A stretch of 64,000 nt of DNA from Methylobacter sp. (GCA_028716975.1 JAQUOU010000007.1:89831-153830); one strand, 5' to 3'; shown: positions 1-11,675, counted from the first letter of the stretch. Notes: a model not told the origin generated them from the letters alone. Translations and numbers: made by a program.

Positions 1-414
1 ATGAAAATTTTCATGCAAAGATTTACCCGCATCCTCTTCCAGATGAGCGCGCGTGATGCCGATGCGTTTGCTTACCCCATCCACTTCAATATCCAGATGC
101 CCGGCGCCGACAATCGGCAACTCAAACTGACTGATTTGGTAACCTTTCGGTAAATCCGGATAAAAATAATTTTTTCTGGCAAACACTGAATAGGGAGCCA
201 CGACCGCTTCTATTGCCATGCCGAACTTGACCGCCAACTGCACGGCTTCTTTATTCAAGACCGGCAAAACACCGGGCAAGCCGAGATCAACCGCACAGGC
301 CTGGGTATTGGGAGCGGCGCCATAGGCTGTAGCCGCACCCGAAAATATTTTCGATTTTGTGGCAAGTTGGGTATGAATTTCCAGTCCGATTACCGTTTCC
401 CATTGATCATTCAT
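1..414 (-). CDS. gatB: Asp/Glu-tRNA amidotransferase subunit B, N-terminal part
   Basis: GatB binds mischarged Glu-tRNA(Gln) or Asp-tRNA(Asn) and works with GatA and GatC to amidate it in the cytoplasm. Only the first 138 codons lie in the window; the gene continues past the left edge. The start [17 protein letters not shown] and the segment [14 protein letters not shown], the GatB family signature, are clear. The start is the ATG at 414, 11 bases after the gatA stop, so the three genes form a gatC-gatA-gatB operon. Confidence 0.93.
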   Translation of the reverse strand, partial: MNDQWETVIGLEIHTQLATKSKIFSGAATAYGAAPNTQACAVDLGLPGVLPVLNKEAVQLAVKFGMAIEAVVAPYSVFARKNYFYPDLPKGYQISQFELPIVGAGHLDIEVDGVSKRIGITRAHLEEDAGKSLHENFH

Positions 415-425
415 CTGTTTGCTCC

Positions 426-1877
426 TTACTCAAATCCTTTGGGTATTTGTAAATGCCAATCCGTCACTTGCTGATATTGATGAGCAATATTCAGCAATCT
501 GTCTTCAGCGAAATAATTGCCGATAATCTGCAAGCCTACCGGCTTGCCTTGCGCAAATCCAGCCGGAATCGACATGGCGGGCACCCCGGCAAGATTAATG
601 GCAATGGTATAAAAATCAGATAAATACATTTCAATAGGATTGTCGATTTTCTCGCCTATACCGAATGCCGTCGTCGGTGTCACCGGCCCCATGATGACAT
701 CAACCCTGGATAAAGCGTTTTTAAAATCCTCGCTGATTAAACGGCGGACTTTTTGGGCTTTAATATAATAAGCATCGTAATAGCCTGCTGATAAGGCATA
801 AGTTCCCATCAAAATCCGGCGCTTGACTTCTTTGCCGAAACCTTCGCCACGGGAGCGGGTATATAAATCGGTTAAATCGACGGGATTCTCACAACGGTAG
901 CCAAAGCGCACCCCGTCAAAACGGGACAGGTTGGCGGAACATTCGGCCGGCGCAATCACATAATAGGCGGGAATGGCTAATTTAAGATTAGGCATGGAAA
1001 TTTCTATAATTTGTGCCCCTAATTTCCGATATTCATCAACAGCGGTTTCAATAATGGAAGCCATGTCGCTGTTCAACCCTTCGCTAAAGAACTCTTTGGG
1101 TAAACCGATTTTCAGACCTTCGATACGGTTGTTTAGCTCTTGCCGGTAATCGGGCACGGGCAAATCGACGCTGGTTGAGTCTTTTTCATCAAATCCGGCC
1201 ATTGTTTGCAGCATAATGGCCGCATCTTCAGCACTACGCGCCATGGGGCCGCCTTGATCCAGGCTCGATGCATATGCGATCATGCCATATCGGGATACCC
1301 GTCCATAGGTGGGCTTTAAACCGGTGATGCCGCATAAAGCCGCAGGCTGGCGTATGGAGCCGCCGGTATCGGTGCCCGTCGCGCAGACCGTAAGACGGGC
1401 TGCCACAGCGGCTGCGGAACCACCCGAGGAGCCGCCGGGAACTTTAGTCATATCCCAGGGATTTTTAACTGCTCCGTAATAACTGGTTTCATTCGATGAA
1501 CCCATGGCAAATTCGTCCATGTTGAGCTTACCCAGCATGACGGCGCCGGCTTTGTTGAATTTTTCTACGGTCGCAGCATTGTAAGGGGCGATAAAATTAT
1601 CCAGCATTTTAGAACCGCAGGTGGTTTTGACGCCCTCCGTGCAAAAAATGTCTTTTTGGGCAATCGGGATGCCGGTTAACAGCTCGGCATTACCTTGAGC
1701 GAGTCTGGCATCGGCTGCTTTAGCCGCCTGCAAGGCTGGCTCTTCGGTTACTGTGATGTAACAATTAAGCTGAGGATGCTGTTTGATTCTATTTAGAAAG
1801 GACTGAGTCAATTCCAGGCTTGAAAATTCACCTGACCGCAGACCTTTAGCTAACTCTGCAATTGTTTTAGTGTGCAT
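426..1877 (-). CDS. gatA: Asp/Glu-tRNA amidotransferase subunit A
   Basis: GatA is the amidase that hydrolyses glutamine and supplies ammonia to the tRNA-bound glutamate or aspartate on GatB. The amidase signature is visible: the catalytic lysine in [10 protein letters not shown] and the glycine/serine-rich [13 protein letters not shown] followed by [12 protein letters not shown], giving the Ser-cisSer-Lys triad. I chose the ATG at 1877 ([12 protein letters not shown], 483 aa), which has AAGGA about ten bases upstream. A TTG start at 1901 is possible but less likely. The gene lies just behind gatC and ahead of gatB. Confidence 0.95.
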   Translation of the reverse strand: MHTKTIAELAKGLRSGEFSSLELTQSFLNRIKQHPQLNCYITVTEEPALQAAKAADARLAQGNAELLTGIPIAQKDIFCTEGVKTTCGSKMLDNFIAPYNAATVEKFNKAGAVMLGKLNMDEFAMGSSNETSYYGAVKNPWDMTKVPGGSSGGSAAAVAARLTVCATGTDTGGSIRQPAALCGITGLKPTYGRVSRYGMIAYASSLDQGGPMARSAEDAAIMLQTMAGFDEKDSTSVDLPVPDYRQELNNRIEGLKIGLPKEFFSEGLNSDMASIIETAVDEYRKLGAQIIEISMPNLKLAIPAYYVIAPAECSANLSRFDGVRFGYRCENPVDLTDLYTRSRGEGFGKEVKRRILMGTYALSAGYYDAYYIKAQKVRRLISEDFKNALSRVDVIMGPVTPTTAFGIGEKIDNPIEMYLSDFYTIAINLAGVPAMSIPAGFAQGKPVGLQIIGNYFAEDRLLNIAHQYQQVTDWHLQIPKGFE

Positions 1878-1893
1878 GCCTGTGTGTTCCTTA

Positions 1894-2181
1894 TCACTCA
1901 ATGACTTTCGGCACTAAATAAAGTCCCGCTTCAACTTGCGGCGCAATTGCCTGAAATTTTTCCCGATTGTCGCATTCAGTAACCACATCGGCTCTAAGTC
2001 TTTGGGCCTGATCCATAGGATGAGCCATCGGGTTAATTCCATCCGTGTTTAAATCACCCATTTGTGTCATCAAATTCAGCATCCCCGATAAATCTTTTGC
2101 ATAACCGTCAATATCCTGATCATTAACTCCCAATCGCGCCAAGTGCGCAATTTTCTTCACCTCATCCGCCGTCAAGAACAT
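1894..2181 (-). CDS. gatC: Asp/Glu-tRNA amidotransferase subunit C
   Basis: GatC is the small 95-residue subunit that wraps around GatA and stabilises the GatAB complex. The sequence has the usual GatC pattern: an N-terminal [15 protein letters not shown] helix and a [17 protein letters not shown] segment toward the C-terminus, ending in LVPKVIE. The ATG at 2181 has GGAG seven bases upstream. It is first in the gatCAB operon and divergent from mreB. Confidence 0.94.
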   Translation of the reverse strand: MFLTADEVKKIAHLARLGVNDQDIDGYAKDLSGMLNLMTQMGDLNTDGINPMAHPMDQAQRLRADVVTECDNREKFQAIAPQVEAGLYLVPKVIE

Positions 2182-3347
<1,166 letters not shown>

Positions 3348-3407
3348 ATGCGCTATCCTTTAAATCAATTATTCCGGCAGTAACCGGCTATTTGCCCGGC
3401 TACTTTA

Positions 3408-4322
3408 TTGTTTAACCGATACGAGACCTCACCCATAAAACTTTTATTTGCCACCGGCCCTTCACTCAGTACTCGCCTTTTAGTGGCCGTAATCGCCTCC
3501 ACTATTTTACTGGCAACTGAATACCGGAGCCCCCGATTGGACTCGGTTCGCACCACCTTATCTTTTTTTATCGATCCGTTAAAATACCTGGTTGATTTGC
3601 CAACAGTACTGTTCCAGCATGCCACCGACTCAGTAAGTTCATACTCGGCATTAAAAAAGGAAAATGAGCGATTGCGTGAAGAACAGCTCATCCATCAGAC
3701 CCGGCTACTTAAATTTGCCTCTCTGGAGAAAGAAAATATTCGCTTGCGAGCCCTGCTGGAAAATTCTTTCAAACTTGGCGAGCAAGTACTGGTGGCTGAA
3801 ATATTATCAGTAAATATGGCGCCTTATGAAAATATAGTTTTGGCCAATAAAGGCACTCGTTTTGGTGTTCATTCCAAACAACCCGTACTGGATGCAAACG
3901 GCGTTGTCGGGCAGGTGTTTCGGGCGTTGCCGTTCAGTTCGGAAATCATGTTGATTACCGACCCGAATCATGCCATTCCGGTACAGGTTAACCGCAATGG
4001 CTTGCTGACTATTGCCGTAGGAAGCGGTAAACTGAACCAGCTTAACTTACCTTTTTTACCTAATAATGCCGACATCCGCCCCGGCGATTTGTTAATAACA
4101 TCCGGTTTAGGCGGCACTTTCCCTCCGGGTTATCCAGTTGGCGTAGTCGATGACTTTACCCCTCAGCCGAATAGATCTTTCGCCAGTATTACCGCTACTC
4201 CCAAAGCCATGCTGGACCGGAATAGAGAGCTGATGATAGTCTGGAGTAATTCAACCCCCGTTCCACTTATTTCAAAACAGACAGTGAAAGAAACAGATAC
4301 TGCGGCTCACCCCGATGAATAA
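3408..4322 (+). CDS. mreC: rod shape-determining protein MreC
   Basis: MreC is a bitopic inner-membrane protein whose periplasmic domain links MreB to PBP2. The 304-residue product has one transmembrane helix (about residues 20-37, LLVAVIASTILLA), a coiled coil (about 83-120, KKENERLREEQ to SLEKENIRLRALLEN) and the beta-rich MreC domain with GVVGQVFRALPFSSEIMLITDPNHAIPV. The start is a TTG with no strong Shine-Dalgarno; an in-frame stop at 3381 rules out a longer form and no good ATG follows. The 3' end overlaps mreD by 8 bases. Confidence 0.93.
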   Translation: MFNRYETSPIKLLFATGPSLSTRLLVAVIASTILLATEYRSPRLDSVRTTLSFFIDPLKYLVDLPTVLFQHATDSVSSYSALKKENERLREEQLIHQTRLLKFASLEKENIRLRALLENSFKLGEQVLVAEILSVNMAPYENIVLANKGTRFGVHSKQPVLDANGVVGQVFRALPFSSEIMLITDPNHAIPVQVNRNGLLTIAVGSGKLNQLNLPFLPNNADIRPGDLLITSGLGGTFPPGYPVGVVDDFTPQPNRSFASITATPKAMLDRNRELMIVWSNSTPVPLISKQTVKETDTAAHPDE

Positions 4323-4785
4323 GGATTCAGGCTTGAGCCGCATTATACTGACTATAGCCTTGGCGATGTGCATGAGAATTGCGCCTTTGCCAGGAACTAT
4401 CGCTCTCCTTAACCCGGACTGGGTTCTCTTGGCCCTTATCTACTGGACGCTTGCCCTGCCGGAACGTGTCGGTATATTTCATGCCTGGACTTTTGGCTTG
4501 CTTACCGATGTCTTGACCGGCAGATTAATTGGCCAATACGCATTAGCTTATTCTTTAGTTATTTATATTTGCCTCAAACTACACAGACGCTTGCGCCAAT
4601 TTCCTATCGTACAACAAGGCCTGTTTATCTTTTTCTGCCTGTTGCTCTCCCACTTATTGTTGTTCTGGATAAAAAACATTCAGCATCCTTCTCAACTTCA
4701 ACTCTCTTTTTGGCTCCCTGTTTTTACCGGCACGCTATGCTGGCCTTTGGTCTATACAGTATTGCGCTTTATTCGTCTGGCTTGA
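4315..4785 (+). CDS. mreD: rod shape-determining protein MreD
   Basis: MreD is a small polytopic inner-membrane partner of MreC. The 156 residues are mostly hydrophobic with about five or six predicted helices, including the conserved NPDWVLLALIYWTLALPERVG and FGLLTDVLTGRLIGQYALAYS segments seen in gammaproteobacterial MreD. It overlaps mreC by 8 bases, indicating translational coupling. Confidence 0.92.
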   Translation: MNKDSGLSRIILTIALAMCMRIAPLPGTIALLNPDWVLLALIYWTLALPERVGIFHAWTFGLLTDVLTGRLIGQYALAYSLVIYICLKLHRRLRQFPIVQQGLFIFFCLLLSHLLLFWIKNIQHPSQLQLSFWLPVFTGTLCWPLVYTVLRFIRLA

Positions 4786-4815
4786 CCCCCTTAGTTAGGC
4801 AGTTTTCCGGCTGTT

Positions 4816-6654
4816 ATGTCTCGTACTTATACAATTAAAGACAATTTAGTAGAGAACCGTCTGTTTCTCAACCGTATTGCCGCCGCGTTTATTACTATAA
4901 TAGTATTGACTTCCGGCCTGGTTATCCGCTTGGTTTATCTGCAAATTGTCGGGCACGAGCATTATGCAACTCTCGCAAAAGACAACAGTATTAAAATTGA
5001 ACCCCTGGTGCCGACCCGAGGCATTATTTATGACCGGCATGGAAAAATTCTAGCCGAAAACAGGCCCTCTTACAGCCTGGAACTAATTCCCGAACAAATC
5101 AGTAATCTCGACGATACGCTGCTTCGCTTGCAAAAAATTCTCGATATCCCCGATGAAAAAATCGAGCAGTACCAAAAACAACGTATTCGCCAAAAGCGTT
5201 TCACGAGTACTCCTTTATTAATCAGCATGAGTGATGAGGAAGTCGCAAAATTTGCCGTCGTCAGACCTTATTTTCCCGGCGTCGATATTCATGCCCGCCT
5301 GGTTCGGCATTATCCTTATTACGAGTTAGCTTCGCATGTTGTCGGTTATGTAGGCCGTATCAACGAAACCGAGCTAAAAACATTACCCATTGCCGAATAT
5401 CGAGGCTCGAATCATGTCGGCAAAATAGGCATAGAGGGCTTTTATGAAACCGAACTGCATGGCAAAGCGGGTTATGCTGAAATTGAAACCAATGTGCAGG
5501 CCCGCGCAATTAACATAATAAACGAGGTGGATCCGGATCCCGGCGCGAATCTGTATTTAACCTTGGATATTGATTTACAAAAAACCGCCTATGATGCTTT
5601 GGATACCTTCAATGGCGCGGTAGTCGCTATTGAAATCAAAACCGGAGGCGTGCTGGTATTTGCAAGCCGCCCCGGATTCGACCCTAACCCTTTTGTCGTC
5701 GGCATTACCAATAATGCCTATCAGGCATTGCAATCATCGGATAATCAGCCCTTATATAATCGAGCGCTACGGGGCCTGTATCCTCCCGGCTCAACGATCA
5801 AGCCGTTTATCGGTCTGGCCGGCCTTGAATATAATGCCATAAGCTACCAGCACAGGCTTTTCTGCCCCGGCTATTATCAATTGCCGAATGTCAGTCATCG
5901 TTATCGGGATTGGAAAAAAGGCGGACATGGAGGCGTTAATTTAAACGAAGCCATTACCCAATCCTGCGACGTCTATTTCTATACGCTTGCCTCCATGCTC
6001 GGCATAGACCGTATGCACGCTTTTTTACAGCAATTTGGCTTTGGTGAGAAATCGGGTATCGATCTGGTCGGTGAAAAATCAGGCTTATTACCGTCGCGGG
6101 AATGGAAGCGCGATCAAAGAAATCAGTCCTGGTACCCCGGCGAGACGCTGATTACAGGAATAGGTCAGGGATTTTTACAGGTTTCGCCATTACAGCTTGC
6201 CAGAGCTACTGCAACATTGGCTAATAAAGGCAATGTTGTAACGCCATTCCTGGTGGATAAAATTGTCAGGATGGGCTCGACCAGCCGCGGCCCTGAAACC
6301 CATGATAAAACCATTCCGCTTAAACTGGGCAATGTTAATAATATTATTCAGGGCATGGTCAATGTGGTCCATAGCGCACGAGGCACAGCCAAAGGCATCA
6401 ACAACGATATCACTTACCAAATCGCCGGTAAAACGGGGACTGCCCAGGTTTTTAATATCAAACAGGACGCGAAATATAACGAAAATGAAATTGACTTCAA
6501 GTTGCGGGATCATGCTTTATTTATTTCTTTTGCGCCGGCGGATGATCCAAAAATCGCAGTGGCCGTTATTGTAGAAAATGGCGGTCACGGCGGTTCCGTC
6601 GCGGCACCTATTGCAGGGAAAGTCATCAAGCAGTTTTTAGGAGATCAAAAATGA
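4816..6654 (+). CDS. mrdA: peptidoglycan transpeptidase PBP2
   Basis: PBP2 cross-links new peptidoglycan strands during cell elongation and works with RodA. The 612-residue class B penicillin-binding protein has one N-terminal membrane helix (about 20-45), a dimerisation domain, and the transpeptidase motifs SxxK (S326-TIK), SxD (S383-C-D, as in PBP2 proteins) and KTG (539-541, followed by TAQVF). Its stop overlaps the mrdB start by four bases. Confidence 0.97.
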   Translation: MSRTYTIKDNLVENRLFLNRIAAAFITIIVLTSGLVIRLVYLQIVGHEHYATLAKDNSIKIEPLVPTRGIIYDRHGKILAENRPSYSLELIPEQISNLDDTLLRLQKILDIPDEKIEQYQKQRIRQKRFTSTPLLISMSDEEVAKFAVVRPYFPGVDIHARLVRHYPYYELASHVVGYVGRINETELKTLPIAEYRGSNHVGKIGIEGFYETELHGKAGYAEIETNVQARAINIINEVDPDPGANLYLTLDIDLQKTAYDALDTFNGAVVAIEIKTGGVLVFASRPGFDPNPFVVGITNNAYQALQSSDNQPLYNRALRGLYPPGSTIKPFIGLAGLEYNAISYQHRLFCPGYYQLPNVSHRYRDWKKGGHGGVNLNEAITQSCDVYFYTLASMLGIDRMHAFLQQFGFGEKSGIDLVGEKSGLLPSREWKRDQRNQSWYPGETLITGIGQGFLQVSPLQLARATATLANKGNVVTPFLVDKIVRMGSTSRGPETHDKTIPLKLGNVNNIIQGMVNVVHSARGTAKGINNDITYQIAGKTGTAQVFNIKQDAKYNENEIDFKLRDHALFISFAPADDPKIAVAVIVENGGHGGSVAAPIAGKVIKQFLGDQK

Positions 6655-7781
6655 AAACGGAAACCCGGAGCGAACAATTTCAACCTCCTTCACTTATTGG
6701 CAATATCCTCAGAAAATTGCACATAGACATCCCGTTATTTATTGGCCTGGTTTTTACTTCACTACTGAGTTTTATAATTCTTTACAGTGCCGGCAGTCAG
6801 GAACTGGACATACTACTACGCCAGGGCGCGCGTGTCGGACTGGCTTTTGGATTGATGACGGTATTGGCTCATATTGACCCGTATCAATTTAAACGCTATT
6901 CCGCCCTGCTCTTTAACATAGGCATTTTCCTGCTTATTGCCGTACTGATCATGGGACAAATAGGAAAAGGCGCGCAACGCTGGCTGGATATAGGTTTTTT
7001 CCGTTTCCAGCCGTCTGAAATGATCAAAATCACTACACCGATGATGATTGCCTGGTATCTTGCAGAACATCCGCTGCCGCCCAAGTCAAAACAGCTTTTT
7101 ATCGCCAGTTTACTGATTGTCATTCCCACACTGTTGATAGCGAAACAGCCTGATCTTGGAACTGCATTACTGGTGGCAAGCTCCGGTGCAGGCGTACTGT
7201 TTTTCGCCGGCCTTTCCTGGCGATTTATTCTAGGAATTGTCGCGGCGATATCGTCACTCACCCCTGTGATCTGGCATTTTATGCGGGGTTATCAACGCGA
7301 TCGCGTACTTACCTTCTTAAATCCGGAAGCAGATCCGTTAGGCAGGGGATATCACATCATTCAATCGAAAATTGCCATTGGTTCCGGCGGCATTTATGGT
7401 AAAGGCTGGCTCGGCAGCACCCAGTCCGAACTGGATTTTTTACCGGAAAGCTCTACCGACTTTATTTTTGCCGTATTTGCTGAAGAATTCGGCCTTTTCG
7501 GTTGCGTGGGGTTATTGATTTTATACCTGCTTATTATCGGACGCTGCCTGTATATAGCGTCCCAGGCTCAGGATACCTATAGCCGATTATTAGCCGGCAG
7601 CTTGGCTTTTACTTTTTTTGTTTATGTTTTTGTCAACATAGGCATGGTCATTGGCATATTGCCGGTGGTGGGGGTTCCGTTGCCGTTAATCAGTTACGGC
7701 GGGACATCCATCGTCACGCTGCTGGCCGGTTTCGGCATTCTTATGTCAATTCATACCCATAAAAAATTTCTACCCAATTAA
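6651..7781 (+). CDS. mrdB: peptidoglycan glycosyltransferase RodA
   Basis: RodA is the SEDS-family glycosyltransferase that polymerises lipid II in the elongasome with PBP2. The 376-residue protein is polytopic (about ten helices) and carries SEDS hallmarks: GAQRWLDIG, FQPSEMIKI, KQPDLGTAL, QSKIAIGSGGIYGKGWLGSTQ, DFIFAVFAEEFG and PLPLISYGGTS. The start overlaps the mrdA stop and the stop directly abuts mltB. Confidence 0.97.
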   Translation: MKTETRSEQFQPPSLIGNILRKLHIDIPLFIGLVFTSLLSFIILYSAGSQELDILLRQGARVGLAFGLMTVLAHIDPYQFKRYSALLFNIGIFLLIAVLIMGQIGKGAQRWLDIGFFRFQPSEMIKITTPMMIAWYLAEHPLPPKSKQLFIASLLIVIPTLLIAKQPDLGTALLVASSGAGVLFFAGLSWRFILGIVAAISSLTPVIWHFMRGYQRDRVLTFLNPEADPLGRGYHIIQSKIAIGSGGIYGKGWLGSTQSELDFLPESSTDFIFAVFAEEFGLFGCVGLLILYLLIIGRCLYIASQAQDTYSRLLAGSLAFTFFVYVFVNIGMVIGILPVVGVPLPLISYGGTSIVTLLAGFGILMSIHTHKKFLPN

Positions 7782-8780
7782 ATGAAATATCTATACATCT
7801 TGGCTCAGATCACTCTGAGCTGCATCTGTTTGACTTTTATTTCCTGTACTCCTGAAATAAAACGGACTAAACCAGCCGATATATTTATCAGCCAAATGGT
7901 AGCAAAGCATGGGTTTAATGAATCCGAACTTAATCATTTGTTCCAATCCGTCGAAATTAAAAACGATATAATCAAAAAAATTTCTTCACCTGCTGAAGGC
8001 TTGCCCTGGTACAAATATCGCAAAATATTCCTGACCGAATCCCGCATCAATGAAGGCGTTAAATTCTGGCAGGAAAACGCCCCGGCATTAGCCGCCGCTG
8101 AACAAAAATACGGTGTCCCTGCAGAAATTATTATCGCTATACTGGGCGTTGAAACACTGTACGGACAAAGAACCGGCACCCACCGCGTCATTGACGCCCT
8201 TTCTACACTGGCATTTGCCTATCCGCCGCGCAGTAAATTCTTTCTTGGCGAACTGGAAAATTATTTACTGCTCTGCCGGGAGGAACACATTAATCCGCTG
8301 GAACCAACAGGCTCTTACGCCGGCGCAATGGGGCTACCGCAATTCATGCCTAGCAGCTTTAGAACCTATGCGGCTGATTTTGATAACGATAACCGTCGCG
8401 ATATCTGGCATGACAAAAGCGATGTCATCGCCAGTATTGCCAATTACTTTGCCAGGCATAAATGGCAAAGCGGACAGCCTATTGCCGTTCCGGTTAGTGC
8501 CTTAGGCGAAAACTATAAAGCGGCTTTAAAGAAGGACCTTAAGCCAAATTTAACAATTGCCCAGTTACAATCACTTTCAATAAATTTACCCAAGCCATTA
8601 CCATTGAATAATAAAGTAACACTTCTAGCTTTTGAACTAGAACAAGGAGAAGAGCTATGGGCAGCTTTAGAAAATTTTTACGTAATTACCCGCTACAATC
8701 ACAGTCCTTTATATGCCATGGCTGTTTTTCAGCTAAGCCAGGCCATTTCCATAAAAAGATTTTCATCCCCTTATGAATAA
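7782..8780 (+). CDS. mltB: lytic murein transglycosylase B
   Basis: MltB cleaves the glycan strand of peptidoglycan, forming 1,6-anhydro-muramyl ends. The 332-residue protein begins with a lipoprotein signal ending in the lipobox F-I-S-C (Cys22), so it is probably an outer-membrane lipoprotein. The catalytic glutamate is E124 in GVETLYGQRTG, and EPTGSYAGAMGLPQFMPSS is the typical family block. It starts immediately after the mrdB stop and overlaps rlpA by 8 bases. Confidence 0.95.
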   Translation: MKYLYILAQITLSCICLTFISCTPEIKRTKPADIFISQMVAKHGFNESELNHLFQSVEIKNDIIKKISSPAEGLPWYKYRKIFLTESRINEGVKFWQENAPALAAAEQKYGVPAEIIIAILGVETLYGQRTGTHRVIDALSTLAFAYPPRSKFFLGELENYLLLCREEHINPLEPTGSYAGAMGLPQFMPSSFRTYAADFDNDNRRDIWHDKSDVIASIANYFARHKWQSGQPIAVPVSALGENYKAALKKDLKPNLTIAQLQSLSINLPKPLPLNNKVTLLAFELEQGEELWAALENFYVITRYNHSPLYAMAVFQLSQAISIKRFSSPYE

Positions 8781-9633
8781 AAAACTCATACCAGCCATTT
8801 CACTTTGCGTTCTGTGCAGTTGTAGCACAGAACAAATAAAAACCACCTCTGTATCCCGGCAAACTCTCGATACCATAGCCTCCACCCCTTCCGCAACAAC
8901 CACGTACACGCATCAACTGAGTCAATTCAGACATCATTCAATATTACGAGTGAACAAGCATACTGATGATAGTGCTGCGAATGAAAATAAAGAAGAAACC
9001 TCGCAAGAAAATTTTTTCCCTCGCATTGCCCGGTATCTGAAACAGGGAATTGCATCCTGGTACGGCCCTGAATTTCACGGCAAAAAAACCGCTACCGGCG
9101 AAATATTCGATATGTATGCTATGACGGCGGCGCACAAAACACTGCCCATTCCCTCATATGCTCAAATAACTAACCTGGAAAACCAGCGTAGCATTATTGT
9201 GCGAATAAATGACCGGGGCCCTTTTGTCGGCAACAGGGTTTTGGATTTATCATACGCCGCGGCTAAAAACCTGGACCTTCACAAGGAAGGTACCGGGGCT
9301 GTAGAAATAAAAGCTTTATCGCCTGATCAGGCGCTGCCGCAATTGCAAAAAGCAGCGGCAAAACAAAAAAAGAATGTATACCTGCAAGTCGGCACCTTCG
9401 GAAGTCAAAAGAAAGCCTTGAAATTAAAAAATAAAATCGCCTCCCATCATTTACCTCAGCCTGAAATCTTATCTTCTACCTACAAGGAGTCCACTCTCTA
9501 TAAAGTACAAATGGGGCCTATACAATCAACAGCCAGTGCAGATAACCTGAATCGTCAATTGGCAAAAATAGGCATAACAGATACTCAATTTGTTACTGAA
9601 GCCAAACAAATACAAAGCGCCATGATACAATAA
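8773..9633 (+). CDS. rlpA: RlpA-family septal lytic transglycosylase lipoprotein
   Basis: RlpA acts on denuded (stem-peptide-free) glycan strands. The 286-residue protein has a lipoprotein signal with lipobox L-C-S-C (Cys17), a double-psi beta-barrel domain (about 92-180: GIASWYGPEFHGKKTATGE, MTAAHKTLP, VRINDRGPF) and a C-terminal SPOR domain (about 203-280, VYLQVGTFGSQKKALKLKN) that binds septal denuded glycans. A low-complexity linker lies between signal and barrel. It sits between mltB and the carboxypeptidase gene. Confidence 0.94.
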   Translation: MNKKLIPAISLCVLCSCSTEQIKTTSVSRQTLDTIASTPSATTTYTHQLSQFRHHSILRVNKHTDDSAANENKEETSQENFFPRIARYLKQGIASWYGPEFHGKKTATGEIFDMYAMTAAHKTLPIPSYAQITNLENQRSIIVRINDRGPFVGNRVLDLSYAAAKNLDLHKEGTGAVEIKALSPDQALPQLQKAAAKQKKNVYLQVGTFGSQKKALKLKNKIASHHLPQPEILSSTYKESTLYKVQMGPIQSTASADNLNRQLAKIGITDTQFVTEAKQIQSAMIQ

Positions 9634-9664
9634 ACTATGTTTTACTGTATCCATTCCCAAGAGC

Positions 9665-10843
9665 ATGATATTTTTTAAAGGCTTAACCCGTTTTCAGTTT
9701 TTTTTATTTTTTAGTTTTTTATTCCTCGCCTCTCCGGCAAACTCAGACGATGCTGAAATTCTAACGCCGCCAGCGCCTCAGGTGACCGCCAGCAGCTATA
9801 TGTTGCTGGACTTTAATACCGGTAAAGTATTAGCCGAAAATAATGCTGATGCCAAACTGGCCCCGGCCAGCCTTACCAAAATATTGACTGTTTATGTGGT
9901 TTTCCGGGAACTCGGCAATGGCCATTTGCACCTGGAAGATAATGTCATCATTAGCCAGAAAGCCTGGCAAACATCAGGCTCCCGCATGTTTATTGAGGTC
10001 AATAACCCCGTCAAGGTTGAAGATCTGCTGAAAGGTGTAATTATACAATCGGGTAACGATGCCAGTGTCGCTCTTGCAGAACATGTCGCAGGCAATGAAC
10101 TTACTTTTGCTGACATGATGAATCAGCACGCCCAACGCCTGGGGATGACTAACACCCATTTCTTGAATGCCGATGGGTTGCCCAACCCCGATCATTACAC
10201 CACAGCACGCGATTTGGCCATTCTTACCCGGGCGTTGATTAAAGAATTCCCTGACTTTTACCGCTGGTTTTCACAAAAAGAATTTACGTTTAATAAAATC
10301 ACCCAACAGAATCGCAATAAACTGCTCTGGCGCGATGAAACAGTTGATGGCGTTAAAACCGGATTTACCGATGATGCAGGCTATTGCCTGGTTGCCTCTG
10401 CGCTAAGAGACAATATGCGCCTGATTTCCGTCGTCATGGGCACCAAAAGTGTCAATGCCAGAGCCAACGAAAACCAAAACCTGCTTAATTATGGCTTTCG
10501 GTTTTTTGAAACACATCGTTTGTATCAAGGCAAAACTTCTTTAACTGAAGCAAGGATCTGGAAAGGCGATACCAAAAACCTGCAACTAGGCTTAGCCGAA
10601 GATCTTTTTGTCACTATTCCACGTCGTCATTATAATGACCTGAAAGCCGTTATTACGATTGATAAAGATATTACTGCTCCTGTTACAGAAGGCCAAAAAC
10701 TCGGTTCAGTAAATGTCGCCCTGAAAGATGAAGTTCTTGCCAGTAAAGACTTGGTAGCGCTTAAAACTGTCGATAAAGGAAATATTTTCCAGAGACTCTA
10801 TGATGAGGGTATGCTGTTGATGGGCAAACAAGATGGAAAATAA
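9665..10843 (+). CDS. dacA: D-alanyl-D-alanine carboxypeptidase (PBP5/6 type)
   Basis: This low-molecular-weight PBP removes the terminal D-alanine from peptidoglycan pentapeptides in the periplasm. The 392-residue protein has a cleavable signal peptide (cleavage near SPANS), the motifs SLTK (69-72), SGN (129-131) and KTG (231-233), and a C-terminal PBP5 domain ending in an amphipathic anchor (NIFQRLYDEGMLLMGK). The D-alanine released could feed the transaminase encoded next, whose start overlaps this stop by 11 bases. I cannot separate dacA from dacC by sequence alone. Confidence 0.94.
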   Translation: MIFFKGLTRFQFFLFFSFLFLASPANSDDAEILTPPAPQVTASSYMLLDFNTGKVLAENNADAKLAPASLTKILTVYVVFRELGNGHLHLEDNVIISQKAWQTSGSRMFIEVNNPVKVEDLLKGVIIQSGNDASVALAEHVAGNELTFADMMNQHAQRLGMTNTHFLNADGLPNPDHYTTARDLAILTRALIKEFPDFYRWFSQKEFTFNKITQQNRNKLLWRDETVDGVKTGFTDDAGYCLVASALRDNMRLISVVMGTKSVNARANENQNLLNYGFRFFETHRLYQGKTSLTEARIWKGDTKNLQLGLAEDLFVTIPRRHYNDLKAVITIDKDITAPVTEGQKLGSVNVALKDEVLASKDLVALKTVDKGNIFQRLYDEGMLLMGKQDGK

Positions 10844-11675
10844 AACAGTCTACCTGAACGGGCAGTATGTGCTGCTGGCTGAAGCCAAGGTCTCGGTCAT
10901 GGATCGCGGCTTTTTATTCGGCGACGGCGTTTATGAAGTTATTCCTTCTTATTCCGGCCATTTATTCCATTTTCAAGAGCACATGGAGCGACTGGAAAAC
11001 AGTTTGAATTCCATTCGTTTAGTCAATCCTCACAGCCGCGAGCAATGGCTGGAAATTTTGACTCCTTTACTGGATTTTAGTCTGGACCAATATATTTATC
11101 TACAGATTACTCGTGGAGTTGGGCCGAAGAGAGATCACGCTTTTCCCGAAAATATCGCGCCCACCGTCTTTGCCATCTGTTCAAATATCGTGCCTTTAGA
11201 GGGGAAAGATAGCGGTGTAAAAGCAATCAGCCTGGATGATAGCCGGTGGGATCTTTGCAATGTTAAAGCCACTACGCTTCTGGCCAACATCCTGCTCAGA
11301 CAGGAAGCCGTGGAGAAAGGTTGTGCTGAAGCCATTTTAGTCAAAGACGGTTATGTTACCGAAGGCGCTGCCAGTAATATATTCGCAGTGATTGACGGCA
11401 TATTGATTACCCCGCCCAAAGGCAATGGCATATTGCCCGGCATTACGCGCGATGTCATTCTGGAACTTGCCAAAAAAAACAATGTGCCCGCTACTGAGGA
11501 TATCATTTCTTTGGAAGCATTAAAATCCGCCAGTGAAATATGGCTAACCAGCTCCACTCGCGAAATCATTCCGGTTGTTGAACTTGACTCCAAAAAGGTC
11601 TCGGACGGCAAACCCGGGCCGGTCTTTCACGCTGTGAATGGGCTTTTTCAAGCTTACAAACGTTCGCTTTTATGA
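10833..11675 (+). CDS. dat: D-amino acid aminotransferase, class IV
   Basis: A PLP-dependent fold-type IV aminotransferase of 280 residues, most likely interconverting D-alanine plus 2-oxoglutarate with pyruvate plus D-glutamate. The PLP lysine is K145 in LCNVKATTLLANILLRQEA; VMDRGFLFGDGVYEVI and TEGAASNIFAV are the other family blocks. The branched-chain aminotransferase and ADC lyase families share the fold, but the position behind a D,D-carboxypeptidase favours a D-amino acid substrate. It overlaps the next gene by 4 bases. Confidence 0.88.
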   Translation: MENKTVYLNGQYVLLAEAKVSVMDRGFLFGDGVYEVIPSYSGHLFHFQEHMERLENSLNSIRLVNPHSREQWLEILTPLLDFSLDQYIYLQITRGVGPKRDHAFPENIAPTVFAICSNIVPLEGKDSGVKAISLDDSRWDLCNVKATTLLANILLRQEAVEKGCAEAILVKDGYVTEGAASNIFAVIDGILITPPKGNGILPGITRDVILELAKKNNVPATEDIISLEALKSASEIWLTSSTREIIPVVELDSKKVSDGKPGPVFHAVNGLFQAYKRSLL